Assembly: GCA_029936315.1 (NCBI GenBank)
Contig: JAPYTD010000014.1
Location: 1 to 64,000, forward strand
Reading direction: 5' to 3'
Origin: Planctomycetota bacterium
GTDB lineage: Bacteria; Planctomycetota; UBA1135; UBA2386
DNA length: 64,000 nt
Part shown: positions 34,092 to 43,219 of the stretch, piece by piece
Position numbering within the stretch: position 1 is the first letter of the stretch
How the letters are laid out: every line of letters begins with the position of its first letter
The notes under the pieces: model-generated
Databases searched by the model: none
What the model saw: only the letters and a program-made list of their open reading frames with translations
Told to the model about the DNA's origin: nothing
Made by a program: the position numbers and the translations under genes

Positions 34092-35693
34092 ATGCCCTCG
34101 CCTACCGAGCCCCCACCAACATCCTGGACACACCGACTGTGGTGGCTGTTGTTGCTACTCGCAGCCATTGCAACGCTCGGCTTCTTCTATGCCGTCAGCC
34201 AGCGGTTGCTCTATCCGCACGAGCTCGAATGGATGGAGGGCGCGCTCGCCGATCACGCCTCGCGGGTCGCCGACGGACTGCCGCTCTACTGCGAACCGCA
34301 GGCGGAGCACGTGCCGTTTCTCTATGCACCGCTGCTGTTCTGGCTCGGCGGTCTCGGCATGAAGTTTGGTCTCGACGGCATCGTGGCGCTGCGATTGATC
34401 GCAGTCGCGTTCTCGGTCGGCAGCGCGATGCTGATCGGACACTGGGTGCGCAAGGAAACCGGCAAAATGCTGCCGGGCCTGGTGGCGACTGGTTTGTTCT
34501 TCGCTGGCTATGGCTGGCTCGCGTGGTGGTACGACTTGGCGCGCAACGACTCGTTGTTCGTATTCTTGTGCCTGGCGACGACCTACCAACTGCGCCATGG
34601 CGGCCGCAAGAACTGGCTGTGGGCCGGCCTGCTCGCCGCGCTGGCTCTGCTCGCCAAGCAATCGACACTGATGTGGCTGCCAGCCGTCGGTGTCGGTGCG
34701 CTGTTTTGGAACTGGCGGGTCGCGGTTCGCTTCGGCCTGGTTTCGGTTGTGGCCATGGGTGCCTCGATTGGCTTGCTGCATCTGTTCACCGATGGCTGGT
34801 CGACGTTGTATCTGTTCGAGATGCCGCAGCACCACGGTTGGGTTGGGGACCGCAAGCTCGGTTTCTGGACGCAGGACATCGTGCCAATGCTGCCGTTGGT
34901 TGTGCTTGGGCTCCTCGGCTTCATGACCGGTGTACGCAGCAAGACGATCTCATGGCCGTACCTGGCCGCGTTTGGCAGTGGTGGCATCGCGTGCTCGTGG
35001 GTGTCACGCATGCATGTTGGCGGGTTTGACAACGTAATGATGTATGGCTTCGCCAGCGCGTGTGTGTTGGGCCCCATCGCTGCCGCAAACGCATCGAAGT
35101 TCTGGCGGATCGCGGGACCGGTCGTGTTGGTGGTGCAGTTCGCCTGGCTCGGCTATGAAGCGTGGCAACGCAGTCCGAGTGTGACGCTGTTCCCGAGTGA
35201 CGCGCATCGCAAGGCGTACGACGAGTTGCGCCAAGTGGTCGCCGCACAGGACGGTCCGGTCTGGATTCCGGGCCACGGCCATATCGCGTATCGCGAAGGC
35301 AAAGGCACTGGCGCGCACGGGCAGGCGATCTTCGACATCATGCAGATGCTGCCCAGACTGCCGAGTGGCGACTTTGACCTCAGCGCCCTCGCAGACCCCA
35401 CCAAGCTCGCTCACCTGCCAGAACGCGGACGCGTTGCGCTCGCGGCCATCATGACCAATACCGTCAAAGCACTCGCCGAGAAGCGCTTTGCGGCGCTGGT
35501 CATCGATGAGATCGGCACCGGCATGTTTCCAATACTGTTCCACGCGGGCATCGCTGGCGACGACGGCAAGGCTGAAACGCCCGACGATCCTTATGTTCGT
35601 CTACCGGGTTACGCGGTCAGCAATCCGGAGGCGGTCAAACCGTTGCTCGGCTATGTTGTGCATACGCCGTACATCTACGCACGGCGCAAGTAG
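34092..35693 (+). CDS. polytopic membrane protein, GT39-like (dolichyl-phosphate-mannose mannosyltransferase type)
   Basis: A 533-residue protein with ~10-11 hydrophobic segments and a soluble C-terminal ~170 residues. After the first segment the loop has LLYPHELEWMEGALADHASR then LPLYCEP, which resembles the acidic catalytic loop of GT-C glycosyltransferases (GT39/ArnT type). WWYDLARNDSLFVFL is the next conserved loop. The C-terminal region has RFAALVIDEIG and LPGYAVSNPEAVKPLLGYVV. It probably transfers a lipid-linked sugar at the membrane; donor and acceptor are unknown. The start lies 38 bases from the divergent neighbour. Confidence 0.75.
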   Translation: MPSPTEPPPTSWTHRLWWLLLLLAAIATLGFFYAVSQRLLYPHELEWMEGALADHASRVADGLPLYCEPQAEHVPFLYAPLLFWLGGLGMKFGLDGIVALRLIAVAFSVGSAMLIGHWVRKETGKMLPGLVATGLFFAGYGWLAWWYDLARNDSLFVFLCLATTYQLRHGGRKNWLWAGLLAALALLAKQSTLMWLPAVGVGALFWNWRVAVRFGLVSVVAMGASIGLLHLFTDGWSTLYLFEMPQHHGWVGDRKLGFWTQDIVPMLPLVVLGLLGFMTGVRSKTISWPYLAAFGSGGIACSWVSRMHVGGFDNVMMYGFASACVLGPIAAANASKFWRIAGPVVLVVQFAWLGYEAWQRSPSVTLFPSDAHRKAYDELRQVVAAQDGPVWIPGHGHIAYREGKGTGAHGQAIFDIMQMLPRLPSGDFDLSALADPTKLAHLPERGRVALAAIMTNTVKALAEKRFAALVIDEIGTGMFPILFHAGIAGDDGKAETPDDPYVRLPGYAVSNPEAVKPLLGYVVHTPYIYARRK

Positions 35694-35733
35694 GCGACTT
35701 CGATCAACGGCATCCGGCGGCTACACTTCGGCG

Positions 35734-36648
35734 ATGCTCGCATGCACGCAACGCGCCTTCGGCATACTTCTGCTTGGCCTGCTGGCCAGCGCATGCACAG
35801 CACCGCCTGCTGGCAAGCGATTGCCAACCTCCAGGCAAGCGCCGTATGCATTCGACAAGGATCGCACCATCGAGATCCTGCCATCGTCGACGGCCGCGAT
35901 CCTCGAAGTCACCTACCACCAACGCAACGTCGAGTACCTGCTCGAAGGCACCGAACACGCGCTGCTGCTCGACTCCGGTCCGGGCAAGCACAAGATGGCG
36001 CCAGTCGTAGCGTCGCTGACGAACTTGCCCGTGACGGTCGTGCCATCACACCTTCACTACGATCACGTTGGCGGCCTCGCGGAGTTTTCTGACGTCGCAC
36101 TTCCCGATGCCGAAGACCTGCGCGAACGCACCGTCGATGGCGTGTTTGTGCCGCGTGCCAACGAGAACCTCGGCCATCTGGAGAACGAGCCACGGAACTC
36201 CATTCGCGTGACGCGCTGGCTGCAGCACGGCGAGCAGATCGAGCTCGGCGGCCGCATCATCGAAATCCTCGTAACTCCTGGTCACACGAAGACATCGGTG
36301 ATGTTCTTCGACCCGAAGATGCCGGCATTGTTCACCGGAGACTTCATGTATCCCGGCGGTCTGTTCGTCGAGTCGCTCGAGGACTACCGCAACTCACTGA
36401 CGATGCTGCTCAAGCATGTGCCAAAGAACGTGACGATCTACCCGGCACACAACACCCGCGCCCGCACGGTGCCAACTCTCAGCTACGAGGATCTCGCGGA
36501 CCTTCACAAGGCCGTCAGCGCCGCGCTCGACGGCACCCTGATAGGCAAGCCAGCGAGGGCGTTCGGAATCTCATCGATGGGCTACCCCGTGAACCAACGC
36601 ATGCACATGTTCGTAATGGGGCCGAATCTCTCCGGCTTGAAGATGTAA
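35734..36648 (+). CDS. metallo-beta-lactamase-fold lipoprotein hydrolase
   Basis: A 304-residue secreted MBL-fold hydrolase. The ATG at 35734 gives a lipoprotein signal (MLACTQRAFGILLLGLLASA then C; lipobox LASAC), while the frame upstream is shadow of the previous gene. Metal-binding motifs are SHLHYDHVGG (HxHxDH), VTPGHTKTSVMFF (second His) and FTGDFMYPGG (Asp), with YPAHN near the end supplying the last His. The substrate is unknown; the general class includes lactonases and thiolesterases. Confidence 0.87.
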   Translation: MLACTQRAFGILLLGLLASACTAPPAGKRLPTSRQAPYAFDKDRTIEILPSSTAAILEVTYHQRNVEYLLEGTEHALLLDSGPGKHKMAPVVASLTNLPVTVVPSHLHYDHVGGLAEFSDVALPDAEDLRERTVDGVFVPRANENLGHLENEPRNSIRVTRWLQHGEQIELGGRIIEILVTPGHTKTSVMFFDPKMPALFTGDFMYPGGLFVESLEDYRNSLTMLLKHVPKNVTIYPAHNTRARTVPTLSYEDLADLHKAVSAALDGTLIGKPARAFGISSMGYPVNQRMHMFVMGPNLSGLKM

Positions 36649-36795
36649 GGGAGCCGCGCTAGCTAGTAGTCGCAAGGAGTGTCAGCTTGCTCGTTGCGTG
36701 CTCGCGATGGGCGCGTGCCGCCAGGAGAACGTCGCGTTCTTCACGGTGCGGTTGGCGCTCTTTGTGGAGTGACCTTTGATCAACCACCGGCGAGA

Positions 36796-37215
36796 TCAAC
36801 GCCCATCACTCAGGGCTTGCACCAGGCTCGAAGTCATGTCGCCGACGGTCATGCCACGTGCATCGACGATGTCGCCATGCCGAACGACAAGATCGAAGCC
36901 CGCATCACGCGCCGTAGCAGCACATGCTGTGACCACGCGCCTGTGCATCGCGGCCTGCAACAAGCGATAGCGAGCAGAGCCAGGCGGCACCCCATCGCTC
37001 ACAATCGAGCGGCCCTCTGGTGTTGCCGCCTGCACCTTGACCAAATCCACCGTCGCCGGCTGCGAGCAATAGGCTGCGCTGCCAAACAGGATCTGCGCAT
37101 CCTTCTTCAATTGGAGGCGAAGGGACTTGCCCTCAGTCCGCACTTCAGAAGGCCCAGCACATGCGGCAAGCATGGTCAGTAGAGACACGCTGACCCAAAG
37201 AGCTACCACTCGCAT
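36796..37215 (-). CDS. small putative lipoprotein of unknown function
   Basis: A 139-residue protein with a lipoprotein signal (MRVVALWVSVSLLTMLAACA; lipobox LAAC). The ATG at 37215 is chosen over the longer frame that runs antisense-like through the YqeY gene. It contains two further Cys residues (AAYCSQPATVD and VVTACAATA) that could form a disulfide. It begins 11 bases after the YqeY stop and is likely in the same transcript as gyrA-yqeY. Confidence 0.6.
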   Translation of the reverse strand: MRVVALWVSVSLLTMLAACAGPSEVRTEGKSLRLQLKKDAQILFGSAAYCSQPATVDLVKVQAATPEGRSIVSDGVPPGSARYRLLQAAMHRRVVTACAATARDAGFDLVVRHGDIVDARGMTVGDMTSSLVQALSDGR

Positions 37216-37226
37216 CGACTTACCCC

Positions 37227-37667
37227 CTACCCGAGTCCACGGAGTGCCTGCTGCACCAACTTGCCGTCGGCGAGGCCCTTGTATTTGGACATCCACTCCT
37301 TCATGAAGCGGCCGATGTCCTTGCCACCCTGGAAGTCGATCGCAGCGGCGATCTCCTTGACCTTGGCTTCGACCTCTTCGGCCGTCATCTGCTGCGGCAG
37401 GTAGGCCTTGACCCACTCGATCTCGACCTGCTCCGTCTGCACGATCTCGTCGCGACCGGCGGCTTTCGCCTGGTCGATGGTGTCGGAGCGCATCTTGACG
37501 GACCTGTGCAGGATTGCGGCCTCAGCATCGTCGGACAGCTCGCCTTCGGCCTCGGCCTTCTTCTTGATGTCGCTGATCAGCATGCGCACGACGGTGAGCT
37601 TGTCCTTCTCACCGGCGCGCATCGCAGCCTTCATGTCGGCCGTCAATTTTTCGAGGTAGGCCGCCAC
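37227..37667 (-). CDS. GatB/YqeY domain protein
   Basis: A 146-residue protein matching YqeY, the stand-alone form of the tRNA-binding tail domain of GatB. The N-terminus has MKAAMRAGEKDKLTVVRMLI and the middle EIEWVKAYLPQQMTAEEVEA (family E...L..YLP.qls..el). The C-terminus has GGKDIGRFMKEWMSKYKGLA (family DmGkvM...k...kGraDg). It starts at a GTG sharing one base with the gyrA stop (TAGTG), so it is coupled to gyrA. The exact cellular role of the family is unclear. Confidence 0.92.
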   Translation of the reverse strand: MAAYLEKLTADMKAAMRAGEKDKLTVVRMLISDIKKKAEAEGELSDDAEAAILHRSVKMRSDTIDQAKAAGRDEIVQTEQVEIEWVKAYLPQQMTAEEVEAKVKEIAAAIDFQGGKDIGRFMKEWMSKYKGLADGKLVQQALRGLG

Positions 37668-40261
37668 TAATCTTCACCCTTCGAGCTCGATTCCGGCCCG
37701 GGGGCTGCATCGCCGCCAGAATCCCCGCCGCCGCCGGAATCTTCGCCACCACCGGAATCTTCGCCGCCGCCGGAATCCCCGTCGCCACCGGAATCCCCGT
37801 CGCCAGCATCCTCATCAGGCTCTTCCTGCGGGATGCGCGAGGCGCTGACCAGCTTGTCTTCCTTGCGCAGCGAGATGCAGCGCACACCTTGCGTGTTGCG
37901 GCCGATGACGCTGATGCCGCTCACTGCGGTGCGAACGATTTGGCCGTCCTTGGTGATCATCATCACTTCGTCGTCGTCGGTGACGGAGAGCAGGTTGACG
38001 ACCTTGCCGTTTCGCTCGGTGGTTCGGATATCGATGATGCCCTTGCCGCCTCGAGTCTGAGAACGGTATTCCTCGACGACGGTGCGCTTGCCGTAGCCGT
38101 TTTCGCAAACGGTCAGTAGCGTGCCCGAGCCATCGGTGACGACCATGTCACAGACTTCGTCACCTTCGACGAGTCGGATGCCGCGCACCCCGACCGCACT
38201 GCGCCCCATCGCGCGCGCTCCCGACTCGTCAAAGCGAATCGACATGCCGTTCTTGGAGCCAAGCACGATGCTGTCACCGGCTTTGCAGATGTTGACACCA
38301 ACGAGCGAGTCGCCTTCGTCGAGGCCGAGCGCGATGATGCCACCGGCGCGCGGACGACTGTAGGCCAGCAACGGCGTCTTCTTGACGAGCCCCTTGCGGG
38401 TCGCACTGATCAAGAAGCGATCTTCGTCGAACGAATCGACGCGCAGGATCATCGTGATCTGCTCGTCTTCCTGGGTCTCAACAACGTTGATCAACGCGCG
38501 GCCCTTGGCAGTTCTGCCGTAGCTCGGCAGCGCGTAGACCTTTTTCCAATGCACGCGACCGCGATCGGTGAAGAACAGTAGGTAGTCGTGCGTCGAGGCG
38601 ACGAACAGGTTGCGCAGGAAGTCGCCTTCCTTGAAGTCGGCGCCGCTGACACCCTTGCCACCACGCCCTTGCGTCCGGTACTGATCGAGTGCGGTGCGCT
38701 TGATGTAGCCCTGATGCGTGACGGTCACGACCATCATCTCTTCGGGGATCAGGTCTTCGGCGATGAAGTTGCCGACCTCTTCGTCACTGATGACCGTGCG
38801 GCGATCGTCGCCGTACTGCTCGACCATCTCACGCAGGTCTTGGCGCATCAGGCCGTAGAGCACGGTATCATCACCAAGAATCGTCTTGTAGTAGGAGATC
38901 TTGTCGGACACTTCCTTGTATTCGCTCTCCAGCTTGTCGATCTCGAGACCGGTCAGCGCCGACAAGCGCATGCTCAGAATCGACCGCGATTGGATGTCTG
39001 AGAGCTCAAAACGCGCCGTCAGGCGCTGGCGCGCTTCGTCCGCATTTGCCGACGAACGGATGATTTTGATGACCTCGTCGATGTTCTGCAGCGCCAGGCG
39101 CAAACCATCAAGAATGTGCAGCCGCTCTTCGGCCTTGCGCAGCAAGTAGCTCGTGCGGCGCCGAATCACGTCGACGCGGTGATCGCGGTAGCACTCAAGC
39201 ATTCGCTTGAAGCCAAGCGTGCGCGGACGGCCATCGACGATCGCCAAGTTGATGATCGAGAAGGTGCTCTGCAGCGGCGACAGCTTGAACAGCTGGTTGA
39301 CCGTGACGATCTCGTCTTCGACCGCCCTCTTCAGTTCGATCACGAGCCGCAGACCAACGCGATCGTTGGTCTCATCGTTGGCGTCCGAAATGGTGTCGAT
39401 CTGGCCGTTCTTGACGAGGTATTTGATGCGCTCGAGAATCGTTGTCGTCTTGACCTGGAACGGCACCTCGGTGAACACGAGTTGCTTGCGGCCCTTTTTC
39501 TCTTCGACGTGGTACTTCGCGCGGCAGATGACCTGACCACGACCACTTGCATACGAATTGCGAATGCCCGTGCGGCCCATGACCGTGCCGCCGGTCGGGA
39601 AGTCCGGGCCTTGCACTACCTGCAGGATCTCATCAAGCGTGACCTCCGGGTTGTCGTAGAGCATGTTGAGTGCCCGTGCGACTTCCTTGAGGTTGTGCGG
39701 CGCGAGACTCGCAGCCATGCCGACCGCGATGCCCGTCGAACCATTGCAGATGAGGTTCGGGAAACGCGCCGGCAACACGACTGGCTGCATGCGCGTGCCA
39801 TCGTAGTTCTCCATGAGGTCGACAGTTTCTTTGTCGAGATCCTCAAGAAGGTGCGTCGCCGGATGGGCGAGCCGCGCTTCCGTGTATCGCATCGCGGCCG
39901 GCGGGCTGCCGTCGATCGCGCCGAAGTTGCCTTGGCTGTCGACTTGCGGGTAGCGAGTTGAGAACGGCTGCGCCATGCCGACCAACGTCGGGTAGACAAC
40001 TGACTCACCGTGCGGGTGGTAGTTACCCGACGTGTCGCCACAGATTTTGGCACACTTACGATGCTTGCTGCGCGGCCCGAGGTTGAGGTCGTTCATCGCG
40101 ACCAAGACTCGTCGCTGACTTGGCTTGAGGCCGTCGCGCGCATCGGGCAAGGCGCGACTCAAGATCACGCTCATCGAGTAGTTGAGGTAACTCTCGCGCA
40201 TCTCCCGTTCGAGCAGGAGGTCGGTGATGCGTCCGCCTTTGGGCGGGGTCGTGTCGGTCAT
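37667..40261 (-). CDS. gyrA: DNA gyrase subunit A
   Basis: An 864-residue type II topoisomerase breakage-reunion subunit. The catalytic Tyr is in PPAAMRYTEARL. The quinolone-resistance region reads YHPHGESVVYPTLVGMAQPF: Ser is present at the E. coli-83 position, but Pro replaces Asp at the 87 position. The C-terminal DNA-wrapping domain carries a GyrA-box-like QGRGGKG (YRTQGRGGKGVSG), and five or six blade-like repeats follow. The last ~55 residues are an acidic Gly/Ser/Asp/Glu tail (GDSGG/GEDSGG units), encoded by tandem 18-base repeats. Homologue gyrB is not in the window. It is co-transcribed with yqeY. Confidence 0.97.
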   Translation of the reverse strand: MTDTTPPKGGRITDLLLEREMRESYLNYSMSVILSRALPDARDGLKPSQRRVLVAMNDLNLGPRSKHRKCAKICGDTSGNYHPHGESVVYPTLVGMAQPFSTRYPQVDSQGNFGAIDGSPPAAMRYTEARLAHPATHLLEDLDKETVDLMENYDGTRMQPVVLPARFPNLICNGSTGIAVGMAASLAPHNLKEVARALNMLYDNPEVTLDEILQVVQGPDFPTGGTVMGRTGIRNSYASGRGQVICRAKYHVEEKKGRKQLVFTEVPFQVKTTTILERIKYLVKNGQIDTISDANDETNDRVGLRLVIELKRAVEDEIVTVNQLFKLSPLQSTFSIINLAIVDGRPRTLGFKRMLECYRDHRVDVIRRRTSYLLRKAEERLHILDGLRLALQNIDEVIKIIRSSANADEARQRLTARFELSDIQSRSILSMRLSALTGLEIDKLESEYKEVSDKISYYKTILGDDTVLYGLMRQDLREMVEQYGDDRRTVISDEEVGNFIAEDLIPEEMMVVTVTHQGYIKRTALDQYRTQGRGGKGVSGADFKEGDFLRNLFVASTHDYLLFFTDRGRVHWKKVYALPSYGRTAKGRALINVVETQEDEQITMILRVDSFDEDRFLISATRKGLVKKTPLLAYSRPRAGGIIALGLDEGDSLVGVNICKAGDSIVLGSKNGMSIRFDESGARAMGRSAVGVRGIRLVEGDEVCDMVVTDGSGTLLTVCENGYGKRTVVEEYRSQTRGGKGIIDIRTTERNGKVVNLLSVTDDDEVMMITKDGQIVRTAVSGISVIGRNTQGVRCISLRKEDKLVSASRIPQEEPDEDAGDGDSGGDGDSGGGEDSGGGEDSGGGGDSGGDAAPGPESSSKGED
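37711..37806 (-). repeat. tandem 18-base repeats encoding the GyrA acidic tail
   Basis: Imperfect direct repeats of CGCC(G/A)CCG(C)CGGAATC type, encoding repeated DSGG(G/D)(G/E) units at the end of GyrA. This low-complexity stretch is prone to length variation. Confidence 0.65.
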
Positions 40262-40352
40262 GTGCGGGCGGTAGTCGGACTTGGAACAGCTGGAGAACGA
40301 CCATTGTTCCGCCCACAGGCAGTCGCTTCAACATTGCTGCCGTTCCTATACT

Positions 40353-41255
40353 ATGGTTGCGGCGACTTGGTCTGATTCGCCCGCCGCAGACGCCCCCAAA
40401 CCAGCCCTTCGGAGCCAGCTTTTGTTCGATAAGAGTGTCATCATCCTGGTCGTTTCGCGCGAGATCCTCGAGGGATCGGTCGTGGACCGCAACGCAGCTT
40501 TCATCGCCAACCGCATCGACGACATTGGCTACCGGGTCCGCACGATCCAGGTTGTGGACCGAGTGGAGGCCGAAATGGTGGCGACGATGGCCTGGGCCAT
40601 CGGGCAAAAGCCGACCTTTGTGCTCGTGACCGGCGGAATGGGGCCCAACTGGGATGACAATACGCGTGGTTGCCTGGCGCAGGCGGCTGGCGTCGAGCTC
40701 GAAGAAAACACCCAGGCGAGGGAGTTCGTGCAGAACGCCTATCGCCGTCTGTTCGCCAAGAAGGTCGTCTCCCGCCCGGATATGACCGATTCTCGCCAGG
40801 GCATGGCGCGGCTGCCCAAGGGCGCCAAGTGCTACGAAAACACGGTTGGCACGGCTCCGGCGGTGCAGCTCGAGCACGGCCCGACGACGGTGTTCTTGCT
40901 GCCGGGTGTGCCGGCCGAGATGCAGCGCTTCTTCACGTCCCAGGTCATGCCGGTCATGGCCGCCGCCGGACCGGACACTGTTCGCGGCGAGCGCGCCGTC
41001 GACTACCACGGCCACGACGAGTCGCAGATCAGCCGCGTGCTCTCCGACATCTCGGCCAAGCACCCGCAGATCAGCCTGCGCACCCGCGTGCAAGGCACGA
41101 TGATGGCCCGCACGATCCGCATTGTGCTGGTGGCCGAGCAGGACGATGCGGTGCAGCTCAACAATCTGCTCGAACAGGCCGAACAGGACCTGCGCGACCG
41201 CTTGGGCCTCGAGTTCGACACGCCACCGACAGACGCGTCCCGCCTCGGGGACTAG
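40353..41255 (+). CDS. CinA/MoaB-type molybdopterin-binding-fold protein
   Basis: A 300-residue protein with the MoCF/CinA N-domain: SVIILVVSREILEGSVVDRN (family GdEll.G...dtN), ANRIDDIGYRVRTIQVVDRV, and FVLVTGGMGPNWDDNTRGCL (family TGGlGPT.DD.T). Next come AKCYENTVGTAPAVQLEH (family N..GtApG) and FLLPGVPAEMQRFF (family lPGvP.Em). The nicotinamide-nucleotide deamidase C-domain of full CinA is absent. The ATG at 40353 removes a leader that is antisense to the gyrA promoter region. It is divergent from gyrA and directly followed by mutY. In the family, variants process NMN or ADP-ribose. Confidence 0.87.
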   Translation: MVAATWSDSPAADAPKPALRSQLLFDKSVIILVVSREILEGSVVDRNAAFIANRIDDIGYRVRTIQVVDRVEAEMVATMAWAIGQKPTFVLVTGGMGPNWDDNTRGCLAQAAGVELEENTQAREFVQNAYRRLFAKKVVSRPDMTDSRQGMARLPKGAKCYENTVGTAPAVQLEHGPTTVFLLPGVPAEMQRFFTSQVMPVMAAAGPDTVRGERAVDYHGHDESQISRVLSDISAKHPQISLRTRVQGTMMARTIRIVLVAEQDDAVQLNNLLEQAEQDLRDRLGLEFDTPPTDASRLGD

Positions 41256-41278
41256 TTTGGCCTCGGGGACTAGCTTGG
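41243..41278 (+). repeat. 18-bp tandem duplication at the cinA/mutY junction
   Basis: CCTCGGGGACTAGTTTGG (41243-41260) is followed directly by CCTCGGGGACTAGCTTGG (41261-41278), with a single mismatch. The first copy contains the stop codon of the CinA-like gene (TAG 41253-41255) and a TTG start candidate for mutY; the second copy contains the second in-frame TTG. Confidence 0.85.
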
Positions 41279-42324
41279 CCAAGCGAGACCACGCTGACCG
41301 CCTGCTGCGCTGGTTTGACCAGGCCCAACGTGACCTGCCGTGGCGACGGAGCCGCGATCCGTGGGCCATTTGGGTTAGCGAGATCATGCTGCAGCAGACG
41401 CGCGTCGAGGCGGTTTGCGAACCGTTCGAGCGCTTCTTGACGCAGTATCCAAGCCCCTCGGCCTTTGCCGAAGCGAGTGACGACGAGGTTCTGGTCGCGT
41501 GGCGCGGACTCGGCTACTACCGGCGCGCGCGGCTGCTTCGCGACGGGGCGCGGCGTGTGGTCGAAGCTCACGGCGGCACGGTCCCGTCGTCGCTTGAGGA
41601 CTTGCGTGACCTGCCAGGCATCGGGCCATACACATTGGGAGCCGTTGCCTCGATTGCGTTCGGACATCCCGAACCCGCCGTGGACGGCAACGTCGAACGG
41701 GTTGTGTCGCGCCATCGTGGCTTTGAGGAGCCGATTGGCACTGGGCCGGCGCGACGCCAGATTCGTCAGGTGATCGAGGGCTGGATGTCGGCGGATCGCG
41801 CCGGGGACTTCAATCAGGCACTGATGGAGCTGGGCGCCGTGGTCTGCACGCCAACCTCGCCGAATTGTGAAGCGTGCCCCATTGCCGCGCCATGCGTCGC
41901 ACGCCGCACGGACCGCACCGGCCAGCTGCCGGTCAAGAAGGCCCCAAAGAAGGCCATCGTGGTCACTTCCCGGGCCATCGTCGTCGTGCGCGGTGAGCGG
42001 GCCCTCGGCTACAGGGTTCCTGACGATCAGCCAAACGCCGGCCAAATCGAGCTGCCGGGCCCCGGCATACTGGTCGACTGCGACCCGGACGACCTGCGGG
42101 CGGCGATCCGGTCACGGTTTGATGCCGTGGTGGCGGCTGGCCAGGAGGTTGCGAGCATCCAGCACGCGATCACCCACCACCGCATCACCCTGCATTGCCA
42201 CGCCGCCACGGTGCAAAGAAAGGGCCAGCTCGATTGGTTCTCCTTGGCTGCCGAGACGCCGTGGACTACCCCCTCGCGCAAGGTATTCGGCCGGGTCGAC
42301 AAGTCCGGTAGGCTCGAAGCGTGA
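41257..42324 (+). CDS. mutY: A/G-specific adenine DNA glycosylase
   Basis: A ~355-residue base-excision repair enzyme that removes adenine mispaired with 8-oxoguanine. The N-domain has WVSEIMLQQTRVEAV (catalytic Glu), the helix-hairpin-helix LRDLPGIGPYTLGAVASIAF and VDGNVERVVSR (catalytic Asp). The iron-sulfur loop reads C-x6-C-x2-C-x5-C (VVCTPTSPNCEACPIAAPC), all four Cys present. The C-terminal NUDIX-like domain includes QHAITHHRITLHCHAATV. Only TTG starts are available: 41257, directly after the upstream stop, or 41275, six codons later. The difference is created by an 18-base duplication. Confidence 0.94.
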   Translation: MASGTSLAKRDHADRLLRWFDQAQRDLPWRRSRDPWAIWVSEIMLQQTRVEAVCEPFERFLTQYPSPSAFAEASDDEVLVAWRGLGYYRRARLLRDGARRVVEAHGGTVPSSLEDLRDLPGIGPYTLGAVASIAFGHPEPAVDGNVERVVSRHRGFEEPIGTGPARRQIRQVIEGWMSADRAGDFNQALMELGAVVCTPTSPNCEACPIAAPCVARRTDRTGQLPVKKAPKKAIVVTSRAIVVVRGERALGYRVPDDQPNAGQIELPGPGILVDCDPDDLRAAIRSRFDAVVAAGQEVASIQHAITHHRITLHCHAATVQRKGQLDWFSLAAETPWTTPSRKVFGRVDKSGRLEA

Positions 42325-42393
42325 CCCAGCCGGGCTGCGCGCTATCGTGGCCGCCCTTCTTTTGCACCCCGACGTAGACACTAGGAACGAACT

Positions 42394-43167
42394 ATGGGCC
42401 TGATGACTGGAAAGAACGTCGTGATCTTCGGCGTCGCAAACAAGCGCTCGATCGCTTGGGGCATCGCCAAGGCGCTGCACCGTGAAGGCGCGAAGCTCGC
42501 CTTCGCCTACCAAAACGACCGCATGGGCGAGTCGGTCAAGAAGCTCGCCACCGAGTTTGAAGAGCCACCGTTCATGGCGCCGTGCGACGTCGCCGTCGAA
42601 GGTGATATCGATCGCTTCTATGAAACACTCGGCAAGCAGTGGGATGCCATCGACGGCATCGTGCACTCGATTGCGTTCGCCAAGCGCGAAGAGCTCGGTG
42701 GCAACTTCGTTGACACTTCGTGGGAAGGCTACGCCTTGGCCCAGCAAGTCAGCGCATGGTCGCTGATTGGTCTGGTCAAGGGTGCTCTGCCGATGATGGA
42801 AGGACGCGACGCGAGCGTCGTCTGCCTCAGCTACTACGGCGCAGAGAAGGTCGTGACGAACTACAACGTCATGGGTGTGGCGAAGGCCGCGCTCGAAGCG
42901 AGCACGCGCTACCTCGCCAACGACGTCGGTCCGAAGGGTGTGCGCGTCAACGCGATCTCGGCTGGCCCGATCAAGACGGTGTCGGCGATGGGTGTCGGCG
43001 ACTTTGGCACGCTGCTCGCTGCCATGGCTGACAAGGCGCCGCTGCGTCGCAACGTCAACCAGGGCGATGTTGGTAACACTGCGGCGTTCTTGATGTCGCC
43101 GCTGTCAGCCGGCATCACCGGCCAGGTGATCTACGTCGACGCCGGCTACAGCATCCTCGGGATCTGA
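42394..43167 (+). CDS. fabI: enoyl-[acyl-carrier-protein] reductase (NADH)
   Basis: A 257-residue short-chain dehydrogenase that performs the last reduction of each fatty-acid elongation cycle. It has the FabI-specific N-terminus NVVIFGVANKRSIAWGIAKA, IVHSIAFAKREELGG, and catalytic residues in CLSYYGAEKVVTNYNVMGVA (Tyr-x6-Lys spacing, with K in VMGVAKAALE). The C-terminus VIYVDAGYSILGI is the usual FabI end. The position of E. coli Gly93 is Ala, as in many FabI proteins. It stands alone, with the convergent TPR gene downstream. Confidence 0.96.
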   Translation: MGLMTGKNVVIFGVANKRSIAWGIAKALHREGAKLAFAYQNDRMGESVKKLATEFEEPPFMAPCDVAVEGDIDRFYETLGKQWDAIDGIVHSIAFAKREELGGNFVDTSWEGYALAQQVSAWSLIGLVKGALPMMEGRDASVVCLSYYGAEKVVTNYNVMGVAKAALEASTRYLANDVGPKGVRVNAISAGPIKTVSAMGVGDFGTLLAAMADKAPLRRNVNQGDVGNTAAFLMSPLSAGITGQVIYVDAGYSILGI

Positions 43168-43219
43168 AGCCCGGCATCCGAAAGCTGGCATCTGAAACCC
43201 GGGAATGGAAGCCCGGGGA

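Noticed and set aside
39116-39961. 281-residue plus-strand frame within gyrA
   Set aside because: Antisense to conserved GyrA sequence; no independent motif.
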